64,000 nt of DNA, taken from Ceratothoa steindachneri. Taxonomy: Eukaryota; Arthropoda; Malacostraca; Isopoda; Cymothoidae. Below the pieces are notes generated by a model that was not told the origin of the DNA, did not search any database, and saw nothing but the letters and a program-made list of their open reading frames with translations. Positions within the stretch are counted from its first letter, which is position 1. Every line of letters starts with the position of its first letter. The stretch spans positions 67,469,035-67,533,034 of the forward strand of contig OZ018321.1 in assembly GCA_963969495.1 (NCBI GenBank), written 5' to 3'. Shown piece after piece: positions 1 through 11,545 of this stretch. A program made the position numbers and the translations under genes.

Positions 1-2608
1 CCTCAGGTCATGCTGGCCTAAGTATAAATTAGGAAAGCCTGTCACTAGGTTGGCTTGAACTATCCTATGCGTTGTGGGAAGTTGTTCGTGCCTTCCCCCT
101 CACCCTCTTCAAAAACGATTTGACCTTTTTATTATTAATATTGTTATTATTACTTATTCTTATTGTATTATTATTAGACTTATCATTCTTCTTATTATTA
201 TTATTTAGTGGTATTACAAGCTGGGAATTTTTTATTATTTTCATAACTTGTTTTTAAAATCAAATAAAATTTAGACACTTCCTAAGTACATATAGAAAGT
301 TTGAGGTGGATATAAATGTAACTGTTTAAATAAAGGTGATTCGCTGTTTGAATAATCTCAGTGATTTCCACCATTTTCGATCAAACGCTAGAGTTTTATT
401 TTAGACCAAGACGTCGGCTGAGTAGATAAATGACGTTGACTGTGCATAAGACTGCGAATTATGCTTAACTTGGCTTTATATAATACGATATTTCCTCATA
501 AAGCTCGAATGAAACCATTTTAACAGTAAAAAACTTTATGTATGTACTTGTATTACAGTTGCAACAATTAGTTATGGCACACTCTACGCTACTGTGTTTG
601 GGAGGGGTTCGGGTATATTTAGTTATAAAGGAAGTAGATAAAAAATTTATCAATAAACTAAATTAAATTTAGTGAAAATGTTTTACGTTATTGCGGTATT
701 TCAAGCATTACCTTTCGAAACATTTCGAAACAGCTTTGTTTCATAACGGAACTAACAAATTTCCCCCCAATTTTTCCCTTCTCTAGCTTAATTAACTTTA
801 TATATTTTGTTAATTTTTAATTTTTGATATCACAAAAATATTCGCATTAACATTTTGCCTTTTTTTATTTCATCCCTATAATTAATTTTACACCCTAATA
901 TGTTATGGAAAATATTAGTACTTGACAATACAGAACAGCAAAGCCTAGAGGGAGTCATCCAAATTTATTCGAGGAGAGAACAAATAAATAATTATATCAA
1001 TCTTAACTTGCCTTTGTTCGCAGCATTTTGAAAAATATAACATAACAAGTTTTGGTAACCATACGAATGGCCGACCTCAAAATACTGGCTGATTTTATAT
1101 TATTTTCAAAGGCAGATTAAAAGAGACGTCCTTTAACCAATATTGTCTTATGAATTTTGTTTCTTAATGTTTGTGAGCGGCCATTTGCACACTCGCATTT
1201 GTTTATATTAATATCCCCCTATAGTTTTTTTTTTATGAATTTCTGAGAGATGGTAACTTGTCACCAACTAAGCTAAACAAAAATATCTACTTAGTGCACA
1301 TACTTCCCTGGAAAGGGTGACGAAAGCCCTCCTCCCCTCTTTCCTACCCTCAGTAAAATCTACGCAAAAATCATAACTGATATTACAATGCTCCCCTTAC
1401 TTGTGACTTCCTCATAATTGAACTCAGTGCTACAGTAAGAACTTTCAGCTTTATTAGGCGGTATTGAAGAGGCAGAATGTGACAAAGGCGGCTATTTATA
1501 TGATAATGCAATTAAGAGGTTCTTTCTCCATTAAATAATCGCATCATTTAGGCTCTCCATCGAAAGAAGAGCCAGATGGAAAGACCCCGTCCCCTTCCTT
1601 ACCCTAGTATGTTCCTTTTAAGTGAGTGTCAGTTGTAGCATGCCGATGATGATATCTTGAAGAATGCATGACCTACCAGCCCTAATGATCGCAGAATATC
1701 TGTGGTCTTTAGGGTTGTTAGGTCACGTATTCACAAATTTCTTTACAGATATTTATCAAATTTCTGCGACAGAAGCCCTTGTTAATTATCAATTTAAATT
1801 AAATTAAAACGACTAGTCATAGTTATAACACTAGTACTAATAGTACCAGTGTTTTTTCATGCGTCGATGAAATGGGTACAATTAAAAAAGAACACCACTG
1901 GATCACTAACCGAGAACTTCCCCATTATGAATCCCTTCAAAGCGCGCCTTTTATGCAGGATTCTATCCAATCACTCCAGTAACCTGGAGAAGACAAAGCT
2001 GAAGAAATCAGAAGATTCCCCCAAATTTTCGAGGATGATAAGGATGAAGAGGCACCATCAACCTATACTGTAGATGGGAATGACACATTTCAAATGCTCA
2101 GGGAGCAATTTTGTTACTAAATGTTTGATTTATATTTATAAATCTCCGACATATTCCCTATGTCCTCTGAAGTGGCAGACTCCATGTTGAAAGGGGCAAG
2201 CACTCTCTCTGTAGGTTTTCCCTCCACTGGTTTCTTAAAGAAATGTTGCTAAAGGGTAGGAAAAAATAGGTATAAGGTGAAAGTGAGAAGTATGAGAGAC
2301 ATTTGCAGTCGGGAGAATAATGGATCTCACGGTGGCGAGCTAGTGCTACGCTAGTTTCTGTATGTAGTTGGTATCGAGAAAATGTATTAGTCGCTCTTTA
2401 TGAGGAACGGATGGGTGCACCTCTGCAAGTTGTCAAAGGAACTTGGAGCGTCTAAATCTGATCTCTATCATTCAACCAAGGCTTTTGCGAAGTCATATGT
2501 CCAATGGTTAGGGGCTTATGCGACTATATCCTGATGAATTTGTTCTATGTAGTGATTTAGTGTTGATATGTAGGCACGTTGAAAATCGGTATGTTCCTGC
2601 TTATAAGG
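1..2608. other. AT-rich non-coding stretch
   Basis: I recognise no gene. The sequence is AT-rich with short open frames typical of chance. Bases about 127-215 are low-complexity TTATTA-type sequence, which produces a spurious leucine-rich reading frame. Pyrimidine-rich islands occur near 1320-1360 and 1585-1615. No exon with convincing splice sites was seen. Confidence 0.6.
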
Positions 2609-2935
2609 CCCGTAAAGGGCACGGCGAGTTGCCTTCCTGGCTGCCGTGCTGATGGAGCACAGTGAACCGTCCGGCCCCAGTTTAGCCTTTCTCTTTCTTT
2701 CTGAGAGCCTGAGTTAACTACCCTACTTGCTCACTATCCCTACAACCTCTCCCGCAACTTTTTCTGGTTGGCCCCTAATTTCACAGGGTAGACGCCGACC
2801 ACCTTCCTTTCAACCAACTATTCTGGATCAGGATAGTCCCTGGAGGGGACATGTTCCTTCACCCCTGAGCTTCGATCTGGGATGGTGTCTTTTTTAACAA
2901 ATTGGCCCATCCCTACCACACCTTCCTGCAAACAC
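2609..2935 (+). mobile_element. 5' end fragment of the I-type non-LTR element
   Basis: The segment begins CCCGTAAAGGGC and follows the 5' untranslated region of copy 2 (from 37998) nearly colinearly for about 300 bases, including the shared stretches CCCCAGTTTAGCC and TTTCACAGGGTAGA and the later GGGATG plus T-run plus AACAA. Similarity fades after about 2935. It carries no ORF1 or ORF2, so it is a broken 5' piece or a copy whose remainder was lost. Its start coincides exactly with the start of copies 1 and 2, supporting this as the true 5' terminus of the family. Confidence 0.75.
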
Positions 2936-3159
2936 ACCTTTGTGTGAAATTTGTAAAATTTTCGAAACGTAGGGCCTTGCATGAGGAGCCTACTGGATCC
3001 GGAAAAGGAGAAATAAGCAAAGCGTCTTCTATCACATACCTCACTTTTCCGTATCCACGAACCGATTCTGTCTATTCTCGTTTGGCCTTTTCCCATAAGG
3101 GTTGGAGGAAAAGGCAGTCCTTTGGGGCACTGATGAATTGAACGTTATTCAGTCCCTCG

Positions 3160-3494
3160 TAATCGGGGGCGCATGGGGGATTGAGAGACGGGGGAAGGGG
3201 GGGCAGGCATCTCGATCAGACTGAGCCCGGGTGAAGAAAGCTTGCGATACAGCAGTTGGGGAGATCTGCGCGCGTTGGCCCACCAACAATGCACAAAACT
3301 TAATCGGGGCAGCTACGACGTCAATCCACCCCGTAAATTACGTGATAATGGACAAATGGGAACTTATTAGCTCTTCCCAAGTAATCTTGTACAACAGCAA
3401 ATTTCTTATGTTGTGGGTCCACGGGGGTAAGCAGCTTGCCCGATACCACTATACACGTACACCCTGTATCTCTCACCAGAGTGGATACTCTACA
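3160..3494 (-). pseudogene. Gypsy-class aspartic protease remnant
   Basis: On the minus strand, just downstream of the gag zinc knuckle, the frame reads a retropepsin-like stretch with an intact active-site triplet DTG (3462-3470) in the context RVSTLVRDTGCTC, followed by a segment matching the protease region of the intact element at 51769-52077 (shared FAVV, DYLGR, KFP/RFP). In the larger element the same triplet is DTA, so this fragment keeps the better catalytic motif. No reverse transcriptase follows; reading decays by about 3160. It probably belonged to the same Gmr1-like Gypsy family as 47184-54897. Confidence 0.6.
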
Positions 3495-4560
3495 TCAATT
3501 AATGGATCCGGACTCGAATTTAAGCCTACCAGAAAAATTATTATTAAATAGAAAGCTCATCTGGTACTCCTGAGAGGTCGACGAAAATAGCAGAGGCGCG
3601 GGCGCGGAAGGCTGTTCGGCAGCGAGAGTCGCGGAGACTTGATAGACCTGTTGTCCAGGGGCAAAGCGAAAGCATGAGTTTTGTGGACACTGAGATTTGT
3701 AGTGACCAGGGGTTCCGCAAGAGAAGCATACAATGGGGTTACTCCGGTAGAGGATACTCGACGGAGCATTAAAAATTTGGGGTTTCACCCCTTCTTACTT
3801 CTTATGGTGGTTACCTTTGCGTTTAAAGGGGCCTGGGACTTTTACTAAATGAGAAGGTTTTATCGGTTGTGATTGTCCTTGGTTCTTTAGGGGACGGAGG
3901 AATGTTCTTCTTTTGCTCCTTAGATAGAACTGATGATTTGTGGCGTAGTGATCCGCTTCTTCGAGGCACTCGTTAAAGGAAGAGGAACGTCTATCTTGCA
4001 CAAATGCACAGATTTCCGTAGGGAGGGTGTGCATTATCTGGTCCTTCAAGAAAAATCTAGAAGTGAGCCGTACTCGCTACCAACTTTAGCCGAGTCCAAC
4101 CAAAATTAGAGGTTTTTCTTCAGGGTAAACCCGAACTGTCTATACGTCTGTCCTGGCTGGATTCTAGCCGATTGAAATTTTTGTCTGTGGCACTCGGGGT
4201 TTAAATTAATCACGGATAAGAGTTCTGCTTTAAGAGATGAATGATCTATGGTAGCTTCTGTTAGGAGGGCAATGAAGATTTCTCTTAGAAGAGAATTGAG
4301 CAACGGGAGCAGTCGGCCTACTCCTTCAGACTCAATGTCCCACCCATTGACTTCGAAGATCTTTTCGAAATGGCTTAAGTAAGTGCAAAAGTCCTCTTGA
4401 TTACCATAAGGGATGGGGGGCATGGACAACCACGCCACACCTAACATTAACATCTCAAGGCATATAGGCCCTATTGGTCTGAGAATCCGCATGGAATCTG
4501 GCTTAAATCTAGATGTTGTGAAGTTTTGTGAGAGTTGTGCGCCTTCTGGGACCACGTGCC
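3495..4560 (-). pseudogene. Gypsy-class Gag remnant
   Basis: Three minus-strand frames (4555-4106, 4049-3795, 3788-3495) join into one Gag polyprotein broken by an in-frame stop near 4108 and a frameshift near 4060. Gag packages the retroelement RNA in a virus-like particle. The middle part parallels the Gag at 52369-53031 (shared GVGRLLPLLN/GVARLLPLLN, SSLKAELL/STLKAELL, PGQTYR/PGQTFR, LPTEI.AFV.DRR). A CX2CX4HX4C zinc knuckle, CFSCGTPGHYKSQC, lies at 3687-3728. No LTR was identified beside it, so this is an isolated 5' part of a second copy or close relative of the large Gypsy element. Confidence 0.8.
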
Positions 4561-5727
4561 ACGATTAGCATAAAGAAGAGAGACTCTTTTGATATTCAGG
4601 CTATGTACATTTCACAGTCTCACTTTCCTTATCTTCAGCGCCTTACAAAACTTTTCTCCCCATAATTTAAGTTGGGGATGTCCACGCTGGGTTATTTTTT
4701 ATTAATTTGAGGAGTAATAATATTAATTTTTATTAGAATAATCTACAATTTCACTTCGTTATTTTCTTTTTTTGAAAGCCCTCTACATTGCTCTTTCCTA
4801 TTTGTATTCTAATGAGCGAATTTCTAAAATTATATTATCAAGATAATAATAGCAATTTGGGTAATTGTTATTGAAATATTGGCATCATTTGCGACAGACA
4901 AGTTTTAATCATGTTTCATTAAGTTCTATAAATCTTGAGTTTCAATCATGTTTCATTAAGTTCTATAAATCTTGAGTTCAAAAAACAATGAGTCTAAATG
5001 TTTATCAAACTTTTTATTTTCCCATTTTTGATAACTCTAAAATATTCACATAATTTCAGTCAATAGATTTAAGGCAAATTGCTCCTTTGCAGTCGAATTT
5101 AAGACAATCATTTTCCTAACTTGCGATTCAAGGAGGCACACCTCAAATAACCTTCGCGTCTCCTCAGCCAAGGTCACACCTGACCACCGAGGAAAATTCT
5201 CTCTCTCTCCACCTAAACTTCGCCTTGCTCATATGAGTGAAATCTCTTGCCTCACGACCTCGATTCTACAGCTCCACGTTTGCACAAATTCCTTGATGGG
5301 GTTAGCGCGTTTAAACTTCACCTCGCTTCTCCGCGCTACTCTCAGATTTTCAACGCAGGTTGCATGGTAAATAATAAATATATTTGGTCTTTACTCAATA
5401 ACAATAATAACGCGGGAAATAACATTGCAGTGAATAATTATTGTTAAATCACAGTGATTCTTAATGTTAGACTAAATAATCATAACCACAAAATTTCAAG
5501 GATCGCAATCAAGTTTTATTCATTATAACTCTCTAAGGAAAGATCACACACAGGTGCTTCCATTTTCTTAGAAGAACAAAAAACAATCAAACATAGGTTA
5601 AGAAAGAAGGAAAAGATAGCAAGCAGAATAAAATAATATAACCTCTTTTATCCGTTAACAAAGTGTAAAATAGGTGGGGGTTAGTGTTTAGAAGAATCGT
5701 CACTCCATCGTTCTCTCTCATTGGAGA
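4561..5727. other. AT-rich non-coding stretch
   Basis: No gene recognised. It holds one perfect 37-bp tandem duplication (listed separately) and short AT-rich open frames. If the Gag remnant to the left once had a 5' LTR it should lie here on the minus strand, but no terminal TG...CA pair or matching repeat was found. Confidence 0.5.
4907..4980. repeat. 37-bp perfect tandem duplication
   Basis: The unit beginning AATCATGTTTCATTAAG and ending in CTTGAGTTT occurs twice head to tail at 4907 and 4944 with essentially no differences, indicating a recent slippage-type duplication in AT-rich DNA. Confidence 0.95.
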
Positions 5728-5799
5728 CACGAGGCGATTACCGCAAAGACATCCGGCCCTGGCACCGTGGGGTCAAGCGCTTAACCACAGCGCCGCGCC
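5728..5799 (-). repeat. tRNA-like segment, possible SINE head
   Basis: Read on the minus strand, this GC-rich segment contains TGTGGTTAAGCGC (5777-5789), which resembles a tRNA A box in a D-arm context, and about 35 bases later a GGCCGGATG stretch in the place of a T arm. The T-arm B-box match is poor, so a functional tRNA gene is unlikely; a tRNA-derived SINE head or tRNA pseudogene is the better reading. Confidence 0.35.
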
Positions 5800-6054
5800 A
5801 CTCGTGGCTATGACAGGCCTAAAGGTTAAAATGAAATATCTTCTCTACGAGAGTGAGATTCAATGTCACCTCAAGTAAGAAATTGGAGACGCGTTTCTCT
5901 CAAGTTCGAAGGCTAACGAGGAGCCGATGTAAGACTTGGTTAGAAAAACCGTTTGGAATAAGAACCATCCCGGGCCCGTCCCCAAGCTCCCCCCTCCTCT
6001 TACCCCTCCCCAGTGGGGTGACGAGGTATAAATAAGAAACACTGAGGAAAATCG

Positions 6055-6295
6055 AGGTACAATACATCAGTCTCCAGGTTACGAAGTCCCCGGATTAATA
6101 CCCCGGGCTACCGAGACTGGATAGGTAGAATGCGTCAGTCTCCAGGTGACGAAGTCCCCGGATTAAGACCCCGGGCTACCGAGACTGGATAGGTAGAATA
6201 CGTTAGTCTCCAGGTGACGAAGTCCCCGGATTAAGATCGGGCTACCGAGACTGGACAGGTAGAATACTTGGGTCATCAGACTAGGAAGTCCCCTG
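6055..6295. repeat. 68-bp tandem array with internal hairpins
   Basis: Units start at 6055, 6123, 6191 and (partial) 6257 with the phrase AGGTAGAAT/AGGTACAAT; periods are 68, 68 and 66. Each full unit carries a perfect 7-bp inverted repeat, CAGTCTC and GAGACTG (first unit 6068-6074 and 6113-6119), enclosing a shorter CCCGG/CCGGG pair. A second pairing, CTACC with GGTAG, spans adjacent units. The array is GC-rich in an AT-rich neighbourhood and encodes nothing recognisable. Confidence 0.9.
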
Positions 6296-6299
6296 CAAG

Positions 6300-6940
6300 A
6301 GAGGCAAGGCTACCTTGAGGGGCTAAGAAGCAGCTCATCCTCGAGCTAGTTCCTGGTTATCAAACCAAACGTTAAGTACACTTGTTCAAGTTCAACTTAC
6401 TCTCGTCAGAGAGAGTCCTCATATCCTGGTGCATCTTAAACATCAGGGGTATTCCTCGTCCTTGAGGAATTAAGAAAAGAAGAAGGAAAAGGCTCCCCCT
6501 CGTGCCCGTTATTCGGTCCACACCAAACTCATAAGTTAACTTGGTTGAGGAACCAAGTTCAACTTATTCTCGTCAGAGAAACCCCCCTCCGTTACACTCG
6601 CCGTTGAGAAAGACTGAAACAAAGAACAAGCTCAACCTCAAGTTAGTTCCTGGTTACCCATCCGACCCTTAAGTTAACTTATACAAGTTTACTTATTCTC
6701 GTCAGAGAAACTTCCCCTCCTTGATCCTTGCCCTTGAAGAAGACACCTCCTGAGTACAGTCTTCGCTCATGAAGAATTAAGTAACAAAGAAGAAAAGCTC
6801 CCCCTCGAGTTCGTTCTCGGTGGTCACACCGAACTCCAAGTTAACTTGGTTTAAGAACTAAATTCGACTTACTCTCGCCAGAGAGAGACCACGCCTACCT
6901 TGGTGCCGCCTAAAGCACCGTGATTGTTCTTGTCCTTGAA
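6300..6940. repeat. degenerate long tandem array
   Basis: Four diverged copies of a longer unit follow the 68-bp array. The anchor ACTTACTCTCGTCAGAGA or a close variant recurs near 6395, 6561, 6691 and 6867, giving spacings of about 130-176 bases. Flanking blocks also recur: a GTTCCTGGTTA-like stretch, the palindrome AAGTTAACTT, and a GAAGAATTAAG...AAGAAAAGCTCCCCCTCG block. The core CTCTC-GTCA-GAGAG is itself a dyad. No coding potential is convincing. Confidence 0.75.
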
Positions 6941-8933
6941 GACCCCATCCTTCCTGAATACCATGTGGACCCCCATCTGCTACCCTCGCCAAAAGTACCT
7001 CGTGATTTCGACCACCTCCATCTGGCTGGTCGGCACGCGTCGTGGAGGCAATAACATTCCAGAGGTATTTAAACTCCAGTAGAGTCAATAAGCTAATTAA
7101 AGTAATTATTGTGTATTATAATATTCGGAGTATTTCTGTGGTTAATGGCTAGTTTTTGTGTATTAAATTGTTAAAGTTAAAAATATAAGTTTATTTCTGG
7201 AATTCTTGGGCGTTTATCTATATCCTTACGTGTTTGCAACGGCTCTTCTCTATAATAACAATATTAGCACTCTTAGAACAAAGTCTAATTCATCAAAGAA
7301 GTATATCACGACCACAAAGCATACCATGACAAAAGCGGTTTGTGTGTAGAGAGATTAAAAAGGGGCATTCTCCTACATAAAGTGGTGTCAGGTGTGGAGT
7401 GATCAGAAAAGGGCCATTCTACGACAGTTAGGATCTATGCCAACGAGCGCCCTTCGCTTTTCAAGCTACTACTCTAACTCCTAGGCGATCATCCACGCAC
7501 CCCAAAAGGGTGCTTTAAATCAGGTTTTAAGCACAACATGGAATACACGTTAGTCCTTATTTAACCAAAAAAGTTGATTTTCCTGTGTAAAAATTTTAAG
7601 ACAAAATAGAATATCTAGAAAATATCCAGCTTCTCTTCAGCTATATTTGGTTTCCCAGTTCTAACTTCTTAAACATTTACTCTCCTTCATATATGTTTGT
7701 GACAAGAAGTCGCACCCTTACGCGCAGAGAATGCGTCAAAAAGTTTAAAACCAGCAGGATGTTATTTACCAAACTTTGTCTTCCTCTTCCGGGATATGGA
7801 GTTAAAGACTCATAGGGAATTCTGTTTGGCTCGAATCCTGAATGGGTTTCATGTTTGTATTTTTCAATACCAGTTTTTTTGACCGAATTTCACACTTAAA
7901 TTTATTCCTCTCTCTCTTTCTCATCTCCAATATTTCGCAGCCGCGATATTTTATATTGCCATTCACGTTCTTGACATTCTGGTATAAAATTCTTCTTTGC
8001 ATTGTTACAAATATGTCTCTCGTTGCAATCTTTCTTTTGTAAGGAAAACTACGCGCCTTAAAATATTAAGTGATTTAGTTTACTCAAAACTTAAAATTAC
8101 TTAATGGAAAGGTAATTGGGTCTGTAGTTATTTTTTCATTTTCCTGGTGCTCACGTTGAGGTTGCGTTTTGGTTTGGTAGTTCTAAATGGGTGATTGACT
8201 TTTTATACTTTTTTTGTATACTCATGAATTCAGTTCCGTGTTTGTTACTGAATTTCCGTCCAGTCTCTTGTCTCTGCAAGGATTATCTATACAGAATGTT
8301 GCACCTGATACCTGAAGGAGATGAACGTCTTCCCAGCCCAAGTGGTTAAAGGAAAGGCCATGATCACTGAGTTGACCTAAACTCTTCAACGAGGACTGGA
8401 AAAAACGGTACGCTTGTTCCTTATCCGTCTCAGCACTCGCATTTTTATACAACTAACTCCTTTGTATTTTCTCTTTGCTTAAGGACCTGAAAAGCTATAA
8501 AAACAACGCCGGCTTACGCATCTAGCTCTGCTAAAACAGATTTTCAAATACTGTCTGTTTTTGCGACGATTAGTATTACCTGGTAAGGAAATCCAGCATG
8601 TATCGCTTTCTCTGGCTGCTCAGTTGCGAGCTGCGGCCATTGGAGAGATAGGATAGACTAGGGCAGTTGGAAGCACGATTTAGCCCACCAACCTCTTTTA
8701 TCTCATTGATCAGAAAGCACAAATCTTCCTGTGTTGGTAAGGTTCAAAATTTCCGCCAAATTTCATTTAAGTAAAACAACGCCCAACATTGTTGTTGGGG
8801 TGAGCAAGAAATTTGGACACACATATCTTACTGATGAAGGGGCTACCCCTCACAATTCCAAATTGGGAAAGAGGCTTTCCCTTTATCGATTTTAATGTAA
8901 TTACTGTAACACTCCATACTTTAAAGAGGGTTT
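6941..8933. other. non-coding stretch
   Basis: No gene recognised. Short open frames on both strands near 7802-8042 and 8222-8452 have no family resemblance that I can name. Polypyrimidine runs and AT-rich sequence dominate. Confidence 0.5.
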
Positions 8934-10140
8934 ATGGATCTTCTTTGTGTTAGACTTTACAAAAATTTCCTTCACTCAAATTGCCCTGGACTACCGACTA
9001 AGAGGCATAAGCTACGAAGACTTGTCTCCTCCCGTTTCCCATTAGCTATCTGTCTTCAGAACACATTTCTGGGCTTCAATCTCTCTACCTTCCTATCTTA
9101 TAAAGGTGTTGCCACTCCACTGCCAAGGGATGAAGGACGGGAATGAGGAACTGCGATTTACATAGGGCATCGTGCCCCGTTATAATATTTGCTTTGATTA
9201 CTTCTCTTCTGTCAGTGGTAGTGCAGCTACACGTGGATAGGAGGTATAATCTTAATTTAGGTCACATTTTATCCTCAGCCGATTCTATTCGGGGGATTAG
9301 GCTGCTAGAATGCACGGTTGCTGAGGACCTTTCTCCTCCACGGGAACCACTTCATTTACTTATCTTGATCTGTCCCGCTCATTTTAAAATGCATAAGCTG
9401 TTTTTGGTTAGGATATGTTCGGTGATCTTTATGATAATGTCCACTTTGCCATTCGAACTTCATTATATCGGCCAATGTTACTTGAGAAACCACTGTAACT
9501 GATCTTTCTATCCACTCACTCGAGGAGTTAAGGTCGGTCACCGAGGCGCTTTACTTCTTCTCAGGCAACCCTAATTCCGTGAGCCTAACTAACACTCCCT
9601 AAATATCTGTTGTTATTGTTCACGATCCCTTGTTGGTCGAGTGACTGTGAGACTGCCCTAGGAGAGAAGTGATACGATTGTATGCACTGCGCTATAAGCG
9701 CTTTCTTAACTATTCCAACTTCAGTGAATATACTCGAGCTATTACTTGCTAGGTTTCGGGATATTTTGAAGCACTTAATTGGAGGTGCCCTTTAGCCGAA
9801 GTGTAGAAGCAAGTCAAAATGGATTTGGAGCAACCTTTCGCAGGAGCTCTCTCCAGTCCCAGAATAACGCGACTGCAATCTCTGATTCCGTATATGTGGC
9901 GGTGTCCTTCGTAATTTCTAGTCGTGATTGTGCTTTGCCCTCATTCATTACACGTTGTGATGTAGCTTAAGGCCGTGACTGGACTTTACCTCCAGAGGGT
10001 GGTAACACTTCAACGATGTTTTTACGCTAAGAGTATTTCATTTCGCTCTCGGTCACGCACGAAGAATCTCATGGTCCAGATGATTTCCTTTTCGTCATGC
10101 TTCGACAAAAGGGTGAAAGAGTAATTCTTATTTGTCAGTT
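8934..10140 (+). pseudogene. decayed I-type ORF2 (endonuclease to start of RT)
   Basis: A heavily mutated copy of the I-type ORF2. Frames at 8934-9146 and 9143-9502 and beyond retain landmarks: LRRLVSSRFPLAICLQNTF parallels the EN start in copies 1 and 2 (LRRLVLSRSPLAIFLQETM), the YKGVATPLP block follows, then a VVVQLHVDRRY-like stretch, and later FSRSVEASQNGFGATFRR matches the linker. It ends near 10140 just after DDFLFVMLRQKGERV, which corresponds to DDVPYAMLRHLGERG before the RT core. Many stops and indels make it much older than copies 1 and 2. Confidence 0.8.
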
Positions 10141-10739
10141 TTTCGACATGATCTGGTCTGAGGGTGTGAGGGGATGCCATCGACGGACCAGCATGAGAGG
10201 AAGCCCCATCGGAATACCCCTTTCAGCCACTTCGCTTCAAACCACGTGCTCTTTGGCGTACGAAAGTTAGAATCTTCTAGAAAGAAGCAGTCCCGCGCTA
10301 AGTCACCTAACACAGCTGAATTTGCTTTCGCACGCTCCTTGCCCTCCCCCCTCCCGCAATAACGCTGATCTCTCGCTTGCATGCATCCCAGACATTTTTC
10401 TTCCCCCACGAGCGCAGCCGCACTAACTTTCCCCCCCTATCATGAGGCAAACTTCGCTGTCTGATCCGACTCGTTATCTCGAAGTAAGTTTATATAGACT
10501 GACGTTGAAAACCCTCTAGGGACGGCCATGCCCTGGGGCTATCTATCGGACCAAACACCTAGCTATTTAACCCTGAATCCGCCATTCCTCGATGAGTTTG
10601 AGAGTCTGCCACTCCTTCCGTTCAGACCGTTTTGTCTTTTTCCCCGCGATGTTCCGCAACCCCTGTTCGAGTCTTACCTCGTCGTTAAGATCTCACCAGC
10701 AGATCTCCCTTCGTGAAGCTTTGGTCCCTGTTTAAAGTC
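10141..10739. other. unassigned moderately GC-rich segment
   Basis: This segment abuts the abrupt end of the decayed I-type copy. Open frames exist on both strands (10128-10409 minus, 10174-10362 and 10528-10716 plus) but none resembles a family I know. It may be flanking target sequence or part of another decayed repeat. Confidence 0.4.
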
Positions 10740-11545
10740 AAAGATATGAAGACCTTCCAAAGTAAATTTCATTTAGCCATATGTAGCTAACATCCCAACA
10801 ATAAGTGCGACAGGAATTGAAGGATTTTTTTAACATTGTGTAGCAACACAGCTTTGAGGCTAGCAGTGGTTGCAGCGATGAATAGTCTCCATTCATCAGG
10901 TAAATGCTTGTTTCCGAGCTGATTCATGAGGCCATTAACCTCAGTACAGAAACAAGCACCATCTTCTTCTTTATAGAAGTCAGCCCATGCCTCATGGCGT
11001 TTACGGAAAGTAGATATTTTGGCATCGTCCTCTTAATGATTCCATTGCTGTAGTCTGGAGCCCAAGAGTTCTGCGTTTTCCTTTGATAATAACAAATCCC
11101 TCACCAAATCATTCAATCTTTCTTGATTTATTAACTGGATCTTCTTTTCCTTAGAATCATCCTCTTACATTTTCTCGTCATTGTCATCCTCCTCTTCAGG
11201 CAATGAATCATCTTCTTTAACTGGACTAGCTGATGGGGCAACTGGGGTGGCATTTCAAAATTATGGGGAACTGGTTTTATAGCTGACTTACAATCTGGAG
11301 ATACAATATTTTACTTGTTCTTATTTGAGAATCCTGCAATTTTTGTAATACAAAAGTAGCAATCAAAAACATGATATGTTGGCTCACGCCACACCATTGA
11401 TCCGGAAAACGGCATTCCCTTTCGTTTGCGATTTAACCACTGTGTTTGCGCCGTATATCACACAGTACAAGATTTGTGAGGTTCCCAGACCATCTTGGTC
11501 ACAATCTTTACAACCAAAATAATAATTGTATGCAGCTTTCACTCA
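10740..11545 (-). pseudogene. decayed member of an uncharacterised repetitive protein family
   Basis: The minus strand encodes, in order but in shifting frames: AAYNYYFGCKDCDQDG (about 11540-11495); a stretch with MPF, VWREP and DCYFC; an acidic linker rich in E and D (about 11230-11130); LNDLVRDLLLSKENAELLGS; a block with FCTEVNGLMNQLG; and EWRLFIAATTASLKAVLLHN ending near 10800, then PSIPVA. This order matches a family of hypothetical proteins that I recall from arthropod and cnidarian genomes, usually multi-copy and of unknown function (established only as recurring predicted proteins; a mobile origin is my inference). Numerous stops and frameshifts mark it as dead. The conserved C-terminal half of the family is missing below 10740. 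Confidence 0.65.

Noticed and set aside
5728..5799. functional tRNA gene
   Set aside because: A-box-like sequence is present but the T-arm B-box match is poor and no clean cloverleaf was found; kept only as a SINE-like segment.
6055..6295. CRISPR array
   Set aside because: The repeated unit is contiguous with no unique spacers, and the setting is eukaryotic; it is a simple tandem array.
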